From Candidatus Fimenecus excrementavium (lineage in GTDB: Bacteria; Bacillota; Clostridia; Oscillospirales; Acutalibacteraceae): 64,000 nucleotides of DNA. This document shows positions 45,031 to 53,538 of this stretch, piece by piece; within the stretch, counting starts at the first letter, position 1; each line of letters begins with the position of its first letter. The notes under the pieces are model-generated. The model did not search any database. It saw only the letters and a program-made list of their open reading frames with translations, and was not told where the DNA came from. The DNA is taken from the NCBI GenBank assembly GCA_018712805.1, contig DVGI01000042.1, forward strand, positions 1-64,000. Reading direction: 5' to 3'. Position numbers and translations under genes: made by a program.

Positions 45031-45759
45031 ATGCGCGAGCCTTTGATTTTATGCGGCGGCGACAGTGCGCTGGTGGTGGAATTCGGTCGGGAAATCGACG
45101 AAACTGTCAACCGGCAGGTGCACGCGTTAAACCGCGCCGTTTCAGATAAGCACATCATCGGCGTGACGGAGACCGTTCCGACGTTCCGTTCGCTGACGGT
45201 GTTTTTTGACCCGTCCGTGATTTCCGGCGAGAAACTGACCAAAAAGATTCGCAAATGCTGCCGGCATTTGACCCTCGGCGGGACGGGAGTGGAAAAGACA
45301 ACCGAAATCCCGGTGCTCTACGGCGGGAAATACGGCGAAGACCTCGAAAACGTTGCAAAACACACCGGGCTTTCGCCGGAAGAAGTGATTCGACTGCACA
45401 GTTCGGCGGATTACCGCATTTATATGCTCGGCTTTTTGCCGGGGTTTGTTTACCTAGGCGGGATGGACAAACGGCTGTTTTGCCCGCGGCTTCCCACGCC
45501 GCGCACCAAAATTCACGCCGGCGCGGTCGGCATCGGCGGCGAGCAGACCGGCATTTACCCGCTTTCCTCGCCCGGCGGCTGGCAGTTAATCGGCACAACG
45601 CCCGTGCACCCCTACGACCCGCAACGCACCCCGCCCGTTCTGTTTTCGGCAGGCGAGCACATTCGGTTCGTGCCGGTCACAGAGGACGAATATTTGGAAA
45701 TTGAAGAGCAGGTTCGCCGCGGCGAATATGTTTGTAAAACCACAGGGGGTGCAAAATGA
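45031..45759 (+). CDS. pxpB: 5-oxoprolinase subunit B (KipI-like)
   Basis: A 242-residue protein of the KipI/PxpB family (carboxyltransferase-domain, subdomain C/D). Blocks seen: GDSALVVEFG, TVPTFRSLTVFFDP, IPVLYGGKYGEDLENVA, YMLGFLPGFVYLGGMD, PRTKIHAGAVGIGGEQTGIYP and PGGWQLIGTTP. With PxpA and PxpC it forms the ATP-dependent 5-oxoprolinase that opens 5-oxoproline to glutamate. It ends in an ATGA overlap with pxpC. GAGGTGG precedes the ATG. Confidence 0.93.
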   Translation: MREPLILCGGDSALVVEFGREIDETVNRQVHALNRAVSDKHIIGVTETVPTFRSLTVFFDPSVISGEKLTKKIRKCCRHLTLGGTGVEKTTEIPVLYGGKYGEDLENVAKHTGLSPEEVIRLHSSADYRIYMLGFLPGFVYLGGMDKRLFCPRLPTPRTKIHAGAVGIGGEQTGIYPLSSPGGWQLIGTTPVHPYDPQRTPPVLFSAGEHIRFVPVTEDEYLEIEEQVRRGEYVCKTTGGAK

Positions 45760-46712
45760 GCATCCGTGTTATAAAACCGGGTTTATTAACCACGGTGCAG
45801 GACTGGGGCCGCATCGGCAGCCAGTCCATCGGCTTTAATGTTTCCGGCGTGATGGACCGCCGGTCTTATCGGCTTGCGAACTTCTTGGTCGGCAACTACA
45901 CCGACGAAGCCGTTTTGGAAATGACCGCTTTGGGCGGCAGTTTTGTCTTTTTGGAATCCAATTATATTGCCATTACCGGTGCGGACATGGGCGCAACCAT
46001 TGAGGGCGTTCCGGCGCCGATGTATCAAACGATTTTCGTGCGCGAGGGCGACACACTTTCATTTTCCGCCGCGAAAAGCGGAATGTATACGTATGTCGCG
46101 TTCGCCGGCGGGCTTGACGTGCCGCAGGTGCTCGGCAGCCGTTCGACCAATTTGAAATGCGCTGTCGGCGGCTTTGAGGGCAGGAAACTGAAAAGCGGCG
46201 ACATTTTGCCGTTTCGAAACACATTAGACCACCTGGGTGATTTACACATTCACAAGCTTACGCCCGAGGATTTCTCGCAAAGCGAAGTGACGCTTCGGGT
46301 AATCATGGGCCCGCAGGACGATTATTTCACCCATGAGGGCATTCACACCTTTTTGCACGCGCCTTACAAAGTCACGCAAAACGCCGACCGCATGGGCTAT
46401 AAGCTCGAAGGCGAGCCGATTGCTTACAAAGACAGTGTGGATATTATTTCCGACGGCATTGTGTTCGGCAGCATTCAGGTGCCCCCGGCGGGGCAGCCGA
46501 TTGTGATGCTCGCCGACCGCCAAACGACCGGCGGCTACGCTAAAATCGCGACGGTGGCAAGCGTCGATTTGCCGCTCCTTGTCCAGCGAAAGCCGGGCGA
46601 CACGGTGCGCTTTCACAAAGTCTCGGCGAAAGAGGCCGAGAAGCTTTATAAAAAAGAACAAAAGCACTTTGAAGAACTGCTTTTGCATTACGGGGAGGAC
46701 TTAATATGCTGA
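45756..46712 (+). CDS. pxpC: 5-oxoprolinase subunit C (KipA-like)
   Basis: A 318-residue biotin-dependent-carboxyltransferase-like protein of the KipA/PxpC family. Seen: [18 protein letters not shown] near the N-terminus, [29 protein letters not shown] and the C-terminal [12 protein letters not shown]. It partners PxpB. Start overlaps the pxpB stop by 4 bases; the end overlaps the DUF1445 gene by 7, so translation is coupled across all three. Confidence 0.94.
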   Translation: MSIRVIKPGLLTTVQDWGRIGSQSIGFNVSGVMDRRSYRLANFLVGNYTDEAVLEMTALGGSFVFLESNYIAITGADMGATIEGVPAPMYQTIFVREGDTLSFSAAKSGMYTYVAFAGGLDVPQVLGSRSTNLKCAVGGFEGRKLKSGDILPFRNTLDHLGDLHIHKLTPEDFSQSEVTLRVIMGPQDDYFTHEGIHTFLHAPYKVTQNADRMGYKLEGEPIAYKDSVDIISDGIVFGSIQVPPAGQPIVMLADRQTTGGYAKIATVASVDLPLLVQRKPGDTVRFHKVSAKEAEKLYKKEQKHFEELLLHYGEDLIC

Positions 46713-47497
46713 ATCCTTACGAAAACGCCGCGCCGCTTGCGGTGCGTCAGAAAATACGCGCCGGGGAAATCACCGGCCAGACTTCCGGCATGTGCTTAGG
46801 CTACGCGCAGGCGAATCTTGCAGTTTTGCCGAAAGACCTGGCCTACGACTTTTTGCTGTTTACCCAGCGCAACCCGAAGCCCTGCCCGATTTTGGAGGTT
46901 TCGGACGTCGGCGACCCTTGCTTGCACAAAATTGCAAAAGACTGCAACATTGCGACAGATATTCCGAAATACCGCGTCTATGAAAAAGGCGTTATGGTCG
47001 GGGAATACACTGACGTCACAAAGTTTTGGCGCGACGATTTGGTCGCCTTTTTAATTGGCTGCTCTTTCTCGTTTGAAGCGGAACTGCTCGAATCGGGCGT
47101 TACAGTCCGCCACATTGAAGAGGGCAAAAACGTGCCGATGTATTTGACCAACATTCCCTGTGAGCCCGCCGGGGTGTTTTCCGGCAACATGGTGGTCAGC
47201 ATGCGCCCCCTGCCCAACGACCAAATCGTAAAAGCGATTAACATTACCGCATCGATGCCGCGCGTGCACGGCACGCCGGTGCATATCGGCGACCCGGAAG
47301 CGATCGGCATTCACGACCTTAGCCACCCCGACTTCGGCGAGGCGGTCACGATTCGCCCCGGCGAAACGCCCGTGTTCTGGGCTTGCGGTGTCACGCCGCA
47401 GTCTATCGTGATGAATTCCAAGCCGGATTTCTGCATCACGCACGCGCCGGGGCACATGCTCATTACCGACGTGAAAAATGCGGATTTGAAATTTTAA
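46706..47497 (+). CDS. DUF1445 protein (YcsI-like), D-glutamate cyclase family
   Basis: A 263-residue protein of the UPF0317/DUF1445 family, annotated in databases as putative hydro-lyase and grouped with D-glutamate cyclase. Blocks: [20 protein letters not shown] near 21-40, [41 protein letters not shown] and the C-terminal [10 protein letters not shown] with [14 protein letters not shown]. It matches the N-terminal half of mammalian DGLUCY, so with the DUF4392 gene the animal enzyme is present here as two separate proteins. In Bacillus ycsI also sits with the pxp genes. GGGGAGGAC lies before the ATG. Confidence 0.88.
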   Translation: MLNPYENAAPLAVRQKIRAGEITGQTSGMCLGYAQANLAVLPKDLAYDFLLFTQRNPKPCPILEVSDVGDPCLHKIAKDCNIATDIPKYRVYEKGVMVGEYTDVTKFWRDDLVAFLIGCSFSFEAELLESGVTVRHIEEGKNVPMYLTNIPCEPAGVFSGNMVVSMRPLPNDQIVKAINITASMPRVHGTPVHIGDPEAIGIHDLSHPDFGEAVTIRPGETPVFWACGVTPQSIVMNSKPDFCITHAPGHMLITDVKNADLKF

Positions 47498-47510
47498 GGG
47501 AGGGTTTTTT

Positions 47511-48278
47511 ATGGCAAAGGTGGACTTAAACTGCGACATGGGCGAAAGCTTCGGCGTTTATACGCTCGGACTTGACGCACAGGTTGCCCGCTATATTTCT
47601 TCCGCCAACGTCGCCTGCGGCTTTCACGCCTCAGACCCTGTGACAATGGCGAAAACGGTTAAAATTTTAAAAGAAAACGGTGTTGCCGCCGGCGCGCACC
47701 CGGGCTTTCCCGACCTTTTGGGCTTCGGGCGGCGCAATATGAACGTAAGCCCCGCGGACGCGAAAGCCTATGTGCAATATCAAATCGGCGCCCTGCAAGC
47801 CTTTTGCATGGCAAGCGGATTAACTTTACAGCACGTCAAACCCCACGGCGCGCTTTATAATATGGCGGGCAAGGATTACGCCTTAAGCCGCGCCATTTGC
47901 GAGGGCATTGCCGAAGTGGACGACAGCCTGATTTTGTTAGGACTTTCCGGCAGTGAAATGCTGAAAGCCGCCAAAGACGTAGGGCTTCGCGCGGCAAAGG
48001 AAGTATTTGCCGACCGCGCTTATGAAGAGGACGGCTCACTGGTCGCCCGCACAAAACCGGGCGCCATGATTACCGACGAGGACGAGGCGATTGAGCGCGT
48101 CATCGGCATGGTGAAATATGGCAAGGTGAAAGCCTTGACAGGCAAAGAAATCGAAATAGAAGCAAATTCCGTCTGCGTGCACGGTGACGGCGAAAAAGCG
48201 CTTGCATTCGTCGAGAAAATCCGCGCCGCGCTGGAACGGGAAAACATTACCATTGCACCGCTTCACGAAATCGTATAA
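47511..48278 (+). CDS. pxpA: 5-oxoprolinase subunit A (LamB/YcsF family)
   Basis: A 255-residue LamB/YcsF-type protein, opening with VDLNCDMGESFGVY and continuing with SANVACGFHASDP, GAHPGFPDLLGFGRR and HVKPHGALYN, all family signatures. It completes the PxpABC set. GGGAGGG precedes the ATG, 13 bases after the DUF1445 stop. Confidence 0.95.
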   Translation: MAKVDLNCDMGESFGVYTLGLDAQVARYISSANVACGFHASDPVTMAKTVKILKENGVAAGAHPGFPDLLGFGRRNMNVSPADAKAYVQYQIGALQAFCMASGLTLQHVKPHGALYNMAGKDYALSRAICEGIAEVDDSLILLGLSGSEMLKAAKDVGLRAAKEVFADRAYEEDGSLVARTKPGAMITDEDEAIERVIGMVKYGKVKALTGKEIEIEANSVCVHGDGEKALAFVEKIRAALERENITIAPLHEIV

Positions 48279-48294
48279 AGGGGACGAACAAAAA

Positions 48295-49455
48295 ATGCTG
48301 CCGCAAAGGGTATATGCCGAGGTCAACCTCGACGCAATTTGTCAGAACATTCAAAACGCTATGAAAAAAGTCGGTCCAGACACCAAAATCATGGCGATTA
48401 TCAAAACCGACGCCTACGGACACGGCGCCGTGCCGATTGCGCGCGCGCTTTCGGAAATCGGCTGTTATGCGTTCGGCGTGGCGACTATTCCTGAAGCCGT
48501 TCAGCTTCGGAAAGCGGGCATCGAAAACCCGATTTTGATTTTGGGCTATGTTTTTCCGGCGGATTACGACGCGCTGATTGAAAACAACATTATGCACGCG
48601 GTTTTCCAATATGAGACCGCGAAAGCGCTTTCCGACAAAGCGGTTTCTCTCGGGAAAACAGTAACGATTCACATTAAACTCGACACCGGCATGGGCCGCA
48701 TCGGCATGCAGCCGACCGAAGAAAGCGTTCAGGAAATCCAGCGCATCGCGGCGCTGCCGAATCTTGAAATCAACGGGATTTTCACGCACTTTGCCTGTGC
48801 GGACGAGAAAGACAAGACTTCCTGCAACCTGCAAAAGAAGAAATATTTGGACTTCATCCGTCGGCTGGACGAAGTCGGTGTGAAAATTCCGATTAAGCAC
48901 ATGTGCAACAGCGCCGGCATTATTGAATTTGACGACAACTTTTTAAATATGGCACGCAGCGGCATTATGACCTACGGGCTGTATCCGTCAAACGAAGTGG
49001 ATAAATCGAAATTGGAACTCCGCCCTGCTTTGCAGTTAAAAAGCCATGTCGCGTTCGTCAAGACCGTTGACGCGGGCTTTACGGTAAGCTATGGTTCCAC
49101 CTACACAACCACCGGAAAGACCGTGATTGCGACCATACCCGTAGGCTACGGTGACGGCTATCCGCGGGCGCTTTCGAACAAAGGCAAAGTGCTCATTCAC
49201 GGGCAGTTTGCGCCGATTATCGGGCGCGTTTGCATGGACCAATTTATGGTGGACGTCACGAATATTCCGAACGTTAACCAAGGCGACGAGGTCACGATTA
49301 TCGGGCACGACGGCGACAACTGCATCACCGTCGAAGACGTTGCCGACAACGCTTACAGCTTCAATTATGAGTTCTGCTGCGGCATTAACAAGCGCGTACC
49401 GCGGGTTTATATCCGTAACGGTGAAGTGTCCGAAATTGTGGACATGTTGGATTGA
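48295..49455 (+). CDS. alr: Alanine racemase
   Basis: A 386-residue PLP-dependent alanine racemase. The PLP Lys is in MAIIKTDAYGHGA near residue 40; the catalytic Tyr is in VSYGSTYTT near 266; the C-terminal DQFMVDVT and GDEVTIIG are typical. It interconverts L- and D-alanine, feeding cell-wall synthesis, and here also could deliver D-Ala to the transaminase of the same unit. The ATG at 48295 follows AAAGGGGACG and stands 16 bases after pxpA; longer readings overlap pxpA by over 90 bases. Confidence 0.95.
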   Translation: MLPQRVYAEVNLDAICQNIQNAMKKVGPDTKIMAIIKTDAYGHGAVPIARALSEIGCYAFGVATIPEAVQLRKAGIENPILILGYVFPADYDALIENNIMHAVFQYETAKALSDKAVSLGKTVTIHIKLDTGMGRIGMQPTEESVQEIQRIAALPNLEINGIFTHFACADEKDKTSCNLQKKKYLDFIRRLDEVGVKIPIKHMCNSAGIIEFDDNFLNMARSGIMTYGLYPSNEVDKSKLELRPALQLKSHVAFVKTVDAGFTVSYGSTYTTTGKTVIATIPVGYGDGYPRALSNKGKVLIHGQFAPIIGRVCMDQFMVDVTNIPNVNQGDEVTIIGHDGDNCITVEDVADNAYSFNYEFCCGINKRVPRVYIRNGEVSEIVDMLD

Positions 49456-49515
49456 CAAAGCCGGGATTTTCCTCTAAAATGGATTTTAGAATCCAAGCAA
49501 TACGGAGCGAAATTT

Positions 49516-50079
49516 ATGGAATTTGATACTTTTGACGCCTTTGACGCCGGCATTGAAATGGGCGGGCTTCGCAACCGCAACGAAATTCGGCTTTTGGTGT
49601 GTTATTTACTCAAAGCGATTGACAAACCTGTGCCGAAATCCCTGCTTTTAGACGCGCTCGTCGGCGAAGGGCTTGCGAATTATTTTGAACTCAACGAAGC
49701 GGTTGCCGAGCTTTTGAAAAACGGCAACATTGACCGGGATATTTTAGATGACGAAGAAGTTTTGACCGTTACTCCGCGCGGGAAAGAGTCGGCGGAGCTT
49801 TTGGAAACTACGCTTCCGAAAACCGTGCGCGAAAAGGCAGTCAACTCCGGCATTAAGCTGATGACGCTCGCCAAGAACAAGCGTGAAAACAAGATTTTGA
49901 CCGAGAAGTTAGAAAACGGCGGCTATAACGTCACCTTTATTCTCGGCGACGAGGGCAACGAACTGATGCGCCTGACGGTGTTTGTCGCCGACAGCATGCA
50001 ATTAGAAGCGGTCAAAAACAACTTCCTTGCGGACCCCGTGAAGCTTTATTCGAGCATCATTACCGCGCTGACAATTTGA
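49516..50079 (+). CDS. DUF4364 family protein, probable winged-helix regulator
   Basis: A 187-residue protein of the DUF4364 family, common in Clostridia and thought to be a winged-helix DNA-binding protein. Residues about 22-90 show a helix-rich region with the wing-like VLTVTPRGKESAELL; the C-terminal half is beta-rich. No biochemical role is established. CGGAG precedes the ATG. It may be the last gene of the alr operon, 60 bases downstream, and could regulate it. A terminator follows. Confidence 0.85.
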   Translation: MEFDTFDAFDAGIEMGGLRNRNEIRLLVCYLLKAIDKPVPKSLLLDALVGEGLANYFELNEAVAELLKNGNIDRDILDDEEVLTVTPRGKESAELLETTLPKTVREKAVNSGIKLMTLAKNKRENKILTEKLENGGYNVTFILGDEGNELMRLTVFVADSMQLEAVKNNFLADPVKLYSSIITALTI

Positions 50080-50090
50080 CAAAAAAATAA

Positions 50091-50125
50091 AAACAGCCGT
50101 TTGAGAAAATCAAACGGCTGTTTTT
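50091..50125 (+). terminator. Terminator of the D-amino-acid operon
   Basis: AAACAGCCGTTTGA (50091-50104), GAAAA loop, TCAAACGGCTGTTT (50110-50123), with the T run TTTTT. Confidence 0.9.
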
Positions 50126-50164
50126 GTATTGTTACAAGCAAAGCTTAGAAAAAGGCAAAAAAAT

Positions 50165-50180
50165 AGCCCCCCTATTGGGG
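50165..50180 (-). terminator. Terminator of the 5S rRNA gene
   Basis: On the minus strand CCCC (50177-50180) pairs with GGGG (50169-50172), and TATTTTTTT follows. The stem is short but the T run is strong. Confidence 0.55.
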
Positions 50181-50194
50181 AACTACTTTCAAAG

Positions 50195-50312
<118 letters not shown>

Positions 50313-50357
50313 TTGAGAAACCGTTGCGTTTACCGCACATCTCTCAAGTGCGAGAGT

Positions 50358-50386
50358 AGTATAGCACAGCTGTTTTCAAAATGCAA
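50358..50386 (-). promoter_or_regulatory. Promoter of the lone 5S rRNA
   Basis: Minus strand TTGCAT (50381-50386), 17-base spacer, TATACT (50358-50363). The A/T-rich stretch just upstream (TTTTTTT and A runs) could act as an UP element. Confidence 0.8.
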
Positions 50387-50433
50387 GTCTTTTTTTCAAA
50401 AAAATTCAAATTTTTTAAAAACTTTTTAAAATG

Positions 50434-50463
50434 AAAAACCCGGCGCGGCGGCGGGCGGTTTTT
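50434..50463 (-). terminator. Terminator of the flavin reductase gene
   Basis: AAAAACC (50434-50440) pairs with GGTTTTT (50457-50463) around a GC-rich middle that pairs imperfectly. Confidence 0.6.
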
Positions 50464-50517
50464 AACGTGAAAAATGTACCCGTTCGCCGCGCTTTAGAAA
50501 TATGAATATTTTGAAAA

Positions 50518-51018
50518 TTATTCGGCGACAAGTACTTTTTCGATTGCCCCGACATACATTCTGTGGTAATCTTTAAGTGCGTAAGTGTCCATAATCGATG
50601 GGTCTAAAAAACCTTTGGGGTCAATGTCCTGGAACGCCATTTTGCGGCAGACAAACACCGTTTTGGCCTGTTCGAAGGTCACGCCCTCCCCTGCTTTTAT
50701 CGGCTTAAAACCGGTGAGCGCGATTTTGTCGGTGTCCCGGCCGGATTTTGAGCCGCAAATGCCGAGTTCTTTTTTATAATCCCCACCGAAAAAGCTCAGG
50801 GTGAAATAGTCGTTTTCTTCCATAAAGCCGTAGGTATAGCGCTGGGGGCGCACAAAGACGAATGCAACGTCTTTTCCCCAAAGTTCGCCGACGCCGCCCC
50901 AGCTTATGGTCATGGTGTTGAATTTGTCCAACGTGCCGGCCGTGAGCAGTGCCCAATCGTCGGAAATCATTTTAATCGGCGAAGTCTGTAAAGCTTTTAT
51001 ATTGGTTTCTTGAAACAT
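50518..51018 (-). CDS. Flavin reductase family protein
   Basis: A 166-residue protein of the flavin-reductase-like, FMN-binding split-barrel family. WALLTAGTLDKFNTMTISWGGVGELW near 23-48 is the FMN-binding block. VFVRPQRYTYGFMEENDYFTLSFFG and a late SGRDTDK follow, as in the family. It probably binds FMN and works with an unknown oxidoreductase partner in the cytoplasm. The ribosome binding site is weak (AAAGAAAGCG); an in-frame GTG 9 bases upstream is possible. Divergent from the TIM-barrel gene. Confidence 0.88.
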   Translation of the reverse strand: MFQETNIKALQTSPIKMISDDWALLTAGTLDKFNTMTISWGGVGELWGKDVAFVFVRPQRYTYGFMEENDYFTLSFFGGDYKKELGICGSKSGRDTDKIALTGFKPIKAGEGVTFEQAKTVFVCRKMAFQDIDPKGFLDPSIMDTYALKDYHRMYVGAIEKVLVAE

Positions 51019-51082
51019 AATTTTCACGCTTTCTTTAAAGATTTGTTCTTTATTATCATAATACGAAATGAGGTTAAAATCA

Positions 51083-51745
51083 ATGACGGAATTAAAAGGT
51101 TATTTGCGCGATTTTCGTCTGCACGTGCCGAAAGTCATTTCCGAATGCCCCGGAATCGGCATTTTCGGGCGGACCATTCGCTCGGTTTTGTTTTCGACGG
51201 ACGTAAGCATTATCCGCAATTCCAACGCGGACGCGATTATTGCGGTTTATCCGTTTACCCCGCAGCCGGTGATTACGCAAGCCGTCATGCTCGCGGCGGA
51301 CGCGCCGGTTTTTGTCGGCATCGGGGGCGGTCTTACAAAAGGCGAACGGGTGATAGGCCTCGGCAAGCACGCGGAATATCAGGGCGCAAGCGGCGTCGTG
51401 GTCAACGCCCCGACGGCGGACGAAACGATTTCGGCGCTGAAAACGCAATTAGACATTCCGGTGATTGTGACCGTAGTTTCCGAACGCGACGACATTGCCA
51501 AGCGTCTTGCTGCCGGCGCGGAAATTCTGAACGTATCCGCCGCCGCCAAAACGCCGGAGCTTGTGCGCAAAATCCGGGCAGACTTCCCGCAGGTACCCAT
51601 TATCGCCACCGGCGGACCGACGGAAGAGAGCATGCGCGAAACGATTGCGGCGGGCGCAGACGCGATTACCTGGACCCCGCCGTCAAACGGCGAGGTGTTC
51701 CGCGACGTGATGGAAGCCTACCGGCAAAACAAGGCGCACCCGTAA
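51083..51745 (+). CDS. TIM-barrel protein of unknown substrate
   Basis: A 220-residue protein with alternating beta/alpha pattern. The C-terminal IATGGPTEESMRETIAAGADAITWTPP resembles the phosphate-binding end of KDPG aldolase-, NanE- or thiamine-phosphate-synthase-like barrels. Another conserved-looking block is FVGIGGGLTKGERVIGLGKHAEYQGASGVVVNAPT. I cannot assign a reaction. The ATG at 51083 follows GAGG; a terminator follows the gene. Confidence 0.75.
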   Translation: MTELKGYLRDFRLHVPKVISECPGIGIFGRTIRSVLFSTDVSIIRNSNADAIIAVYPFTPQPVITQAVMLAADAPVFVGIGGGLTKGERVIGLGKHAEYQGASGVVVNAPTADETISALKTQLDIPVIVTVVSERDDIAKRLAAGAEILNVSAAAKTPELVRKIRADFPQVPIIATGGPTEESMRETIAAGADAITWTPPSNGEVFRDVMEAYRQNKAHP

Positions 51746-51776
51746 GATTAGAAAAAACTGCATATAAAATTGACGA

Positions 51777-51807
51777 AGCACCGGCAAAACTGTCGGTGCT
51801 CCACTTT
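51777..51807 (+). terminator. Terminator of the TIM-barrel gene
   Basis: AGCACCG (51777-51783) pairs with CGGTGCT (51794-51800), then CCACTTTTT. Confidence 0.7.
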
Positions 51808-51866
51808 TTGTATAATAAACCGTGATGCAAGGAGAAAGGCCTTATCTCCGGGCGCATGGAAGCTTA

Positions 51867-53426
51867 TTAGTTTCCATAGCCGTATGCACCGAACGGATTG
51901 TAATAGCTGCTGGAGGTTGTGGGTTCCGCGGTCGCGGTGGTGGTGCCCTTATCTTCAACGAGCGTGACTTTCACATCAAACTGGCTTAAAGTGTAGTTGT
52001 TCTGCATATCCACCCGCGCAATCGTCAGCGTCATTTCGTCGCCGACGTTGGCATTTTCAATCAAATCCGGCAGCGTGTCGGCGGATTCCAATTCTTTGCC
52101 GTTGGCTTTGATAATCATATCGCCCTGCTGCACATCGGTATCGGCAAGCGGGCTGTCGCTGGAAATCGACTGAATGATAATCGTACCGGCGGGCAGTTTA
52201 TTGACACCCGCAATCATGCTGTACATTTGATTGGAGGAAACCGGGAAATAGGTAATTCCGAGCTTCGGGCGGTTGGTCACATAGCCGTTGGCAACAATTT
52301 CGTCAAACACTTCTTTGACGGTGACACTCGGCACGGCGAAGCCCATGCCTTCGTAATCGGTGCTGGCGATTTTCGAAGAGTTAATCCCAATCACCTGGCC
52401 GTAAGCGTTGACCAGCGCGCCGCCGGAGTTGCCGGGGTTAATTGCTGCGGTGTGCTGAATGCAAAGCATTTCATAACCGATTTCACTGTCAACCGGGCGG
52501 GAAATCGCCGAAACAATGCCGTTTGTAAAGGAACCGGCAAACGCGACGCCGCCGGGATTACCGATTGCATAAACCGTTTCACCGACCGAAAGGCTGTCAG
52601 AGTCGCCGAGTTCAGCGGCTTTAAGCCCTGTGGCGGTGATACGCAGAACGCCGATGTCGGTTCTTGAATCATACCCGACCACGGTTGCGTCATATTGGGT
52701 TTCGTCGTAAAGCTGCACCTTAATTGTGCCGCCGTCGCTGATGACGTGCGCGCAGGTCACAATATAGGTATATTTGCCGGTGGTATCTTCCCCGACAATC
52801 ACGCCGGAGCCTTCGCCCGCAAGCGCGGTGTTGCTGAAGCCGTTGCCGGAATACACCAAAACACCGACGGAGCTTTCTTTGACTTTTTCATAAACACCCT
52901 TGGCGGTCAGTTCGCCGTCTGTGCCGGTGCTGGACGCGGTCGGAGACTCTGCGATATTGACAGAAGCGGAGTCGCCGCTCGTTGTCGTTTTCTGGACGTT
53001 GTTCCCTTTGACAAGCGCCACGGAAAGCCCGATGACCGCAAGAACCAAGCAAGCGGCAACCGCACCGAAGAAAATGCGAAGTCCGTTCTTTTTGTGCTTG
53101 GAATTCTTTTCAATTTGCTTTTTCGGCTTTTGCGGTGCGCCGTAATACACATAATTGGGATTTGCACCGTAATAGCCGTTTTGCTGGGCGTAAGGCGGCT
53201 GCTGTGGCGGTGCACCCGCCGGATTGCCGGAGCCGTAAGGATAGCCGTAATTTTGTTGGACGTTCGGCTGCTCAACAGGTGAAGCCTGCGGTTCAGGCTG
53301 TTTTACGTCCGCGGAAGACACCGAATCGGTCTCCGCCGCGCCGGATGCCGCCGGTTCTTTGACAGGTTCGGATTTATCCTGCAGCGGTTCTGCCGGCTGT
53401 TGTTCTTTATTCAAATCATCTTGCAT
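51867..53426 (-). CDS. htrA: HtrA/DegP-type membrane-anchored serine protease
   Basis: A 519-residue trypsin-like protease of quality control at the cell surface. A long cytoplasmic N-terminus (1-115) rich in Pro, Gln, Tyr and Gly carries repeated YGYPYG/NGYYGANPNY-like blocks. One membrane helix lies at about 118-139. The catalytic triad is His227 (TCAHV), Asp257 (SRTDIGVL) and Ser334 (NPGNSGG), and one PDZ domain runs about 380-490. The C-terminus ends in a Thr/Ser/Tyr-rich tail. AAGGAGG precedes the ATG. It lies directly downstream of a two-component system on the same strand. Confidence 0.94.
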   Translation of the reverse strand: MQDDLNKEQQPAEPLQDKSEPVKEPAASGAAETDSVSSADVKQPEPQASPVEQPNVQQNYGYPYGSGNPAGAPPQQPPYAQQNGYYGANPNYVYYGAPQKPKKQIEKNSKHKKNGLRIFFGAVAACLVLAVIGLSVALVKGNNVQKTTTSGDSASVNIAESPTASSTGTDGELTAKGVYEKVKESSVGVLVYSGNGFSNTALAGEGSGVIVGEDTTGKYTYIVTCAHVISDGGTIKVQLYDETQYDATVVGYDSRTDIGVLRITATGLKAAELGDSDSLSVGETVYAIGNPGGVAFAGSFTNGIVSAISRPVDSEIGYEMLCIQHTAAINPGNSGGALVNAYGQVIGINSSKIASTDYEGMGFAVPSVTVKEVFDEIVANGYVTNRPKLGITYFPVSSNQMYSMIAGVNKLPAGTIIIQSISSDSPLADTDVQQGDMIIKANGKELESADTLPDLIENANVGDEMTLTIARVDMQNNYTLSQFDVKVTLVEDKGTTTATAEPTTSSSYYNPFGAYGYGN

Positions 53427-53473
53427 AAAGATGCCTCCTTGTGTTTTGTTCTGCCCTAATGGTACTTTCCGGT

Positions 53474-53500
53474 TATTAACTGGATATTAACAGCCTTTAA
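53474..53500. promoter_or_regulatory. 11-bp-period direct repeats upstream of htrA
   Basis: TATTAAC occurs at 53474 and 53485, with a third degenerate copy TTTAAAG near 53495. Repeats of about TTAAC at 11-base spacing are what OmpR/PhoP-type response regulators bind. The site lies about 50 bases before htrA and 38 bases after the histidine kinase stop codon. Confidence 0.55.
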
Positions 53501-53538
53501 AGTTTTTTTCGTAGTTTGTGAACAACCAGTAAAGGCAA

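Noticed and set aside
51010-51825. 271-codon open frame on the plus strand at the TIM-barrel gene
   Set aside because: It overlaps the TIM-barrel frame almost entirely and is Arg-rich without a pattern; the barrel frame has regular beta/alpha structure and a ribosome binding site.
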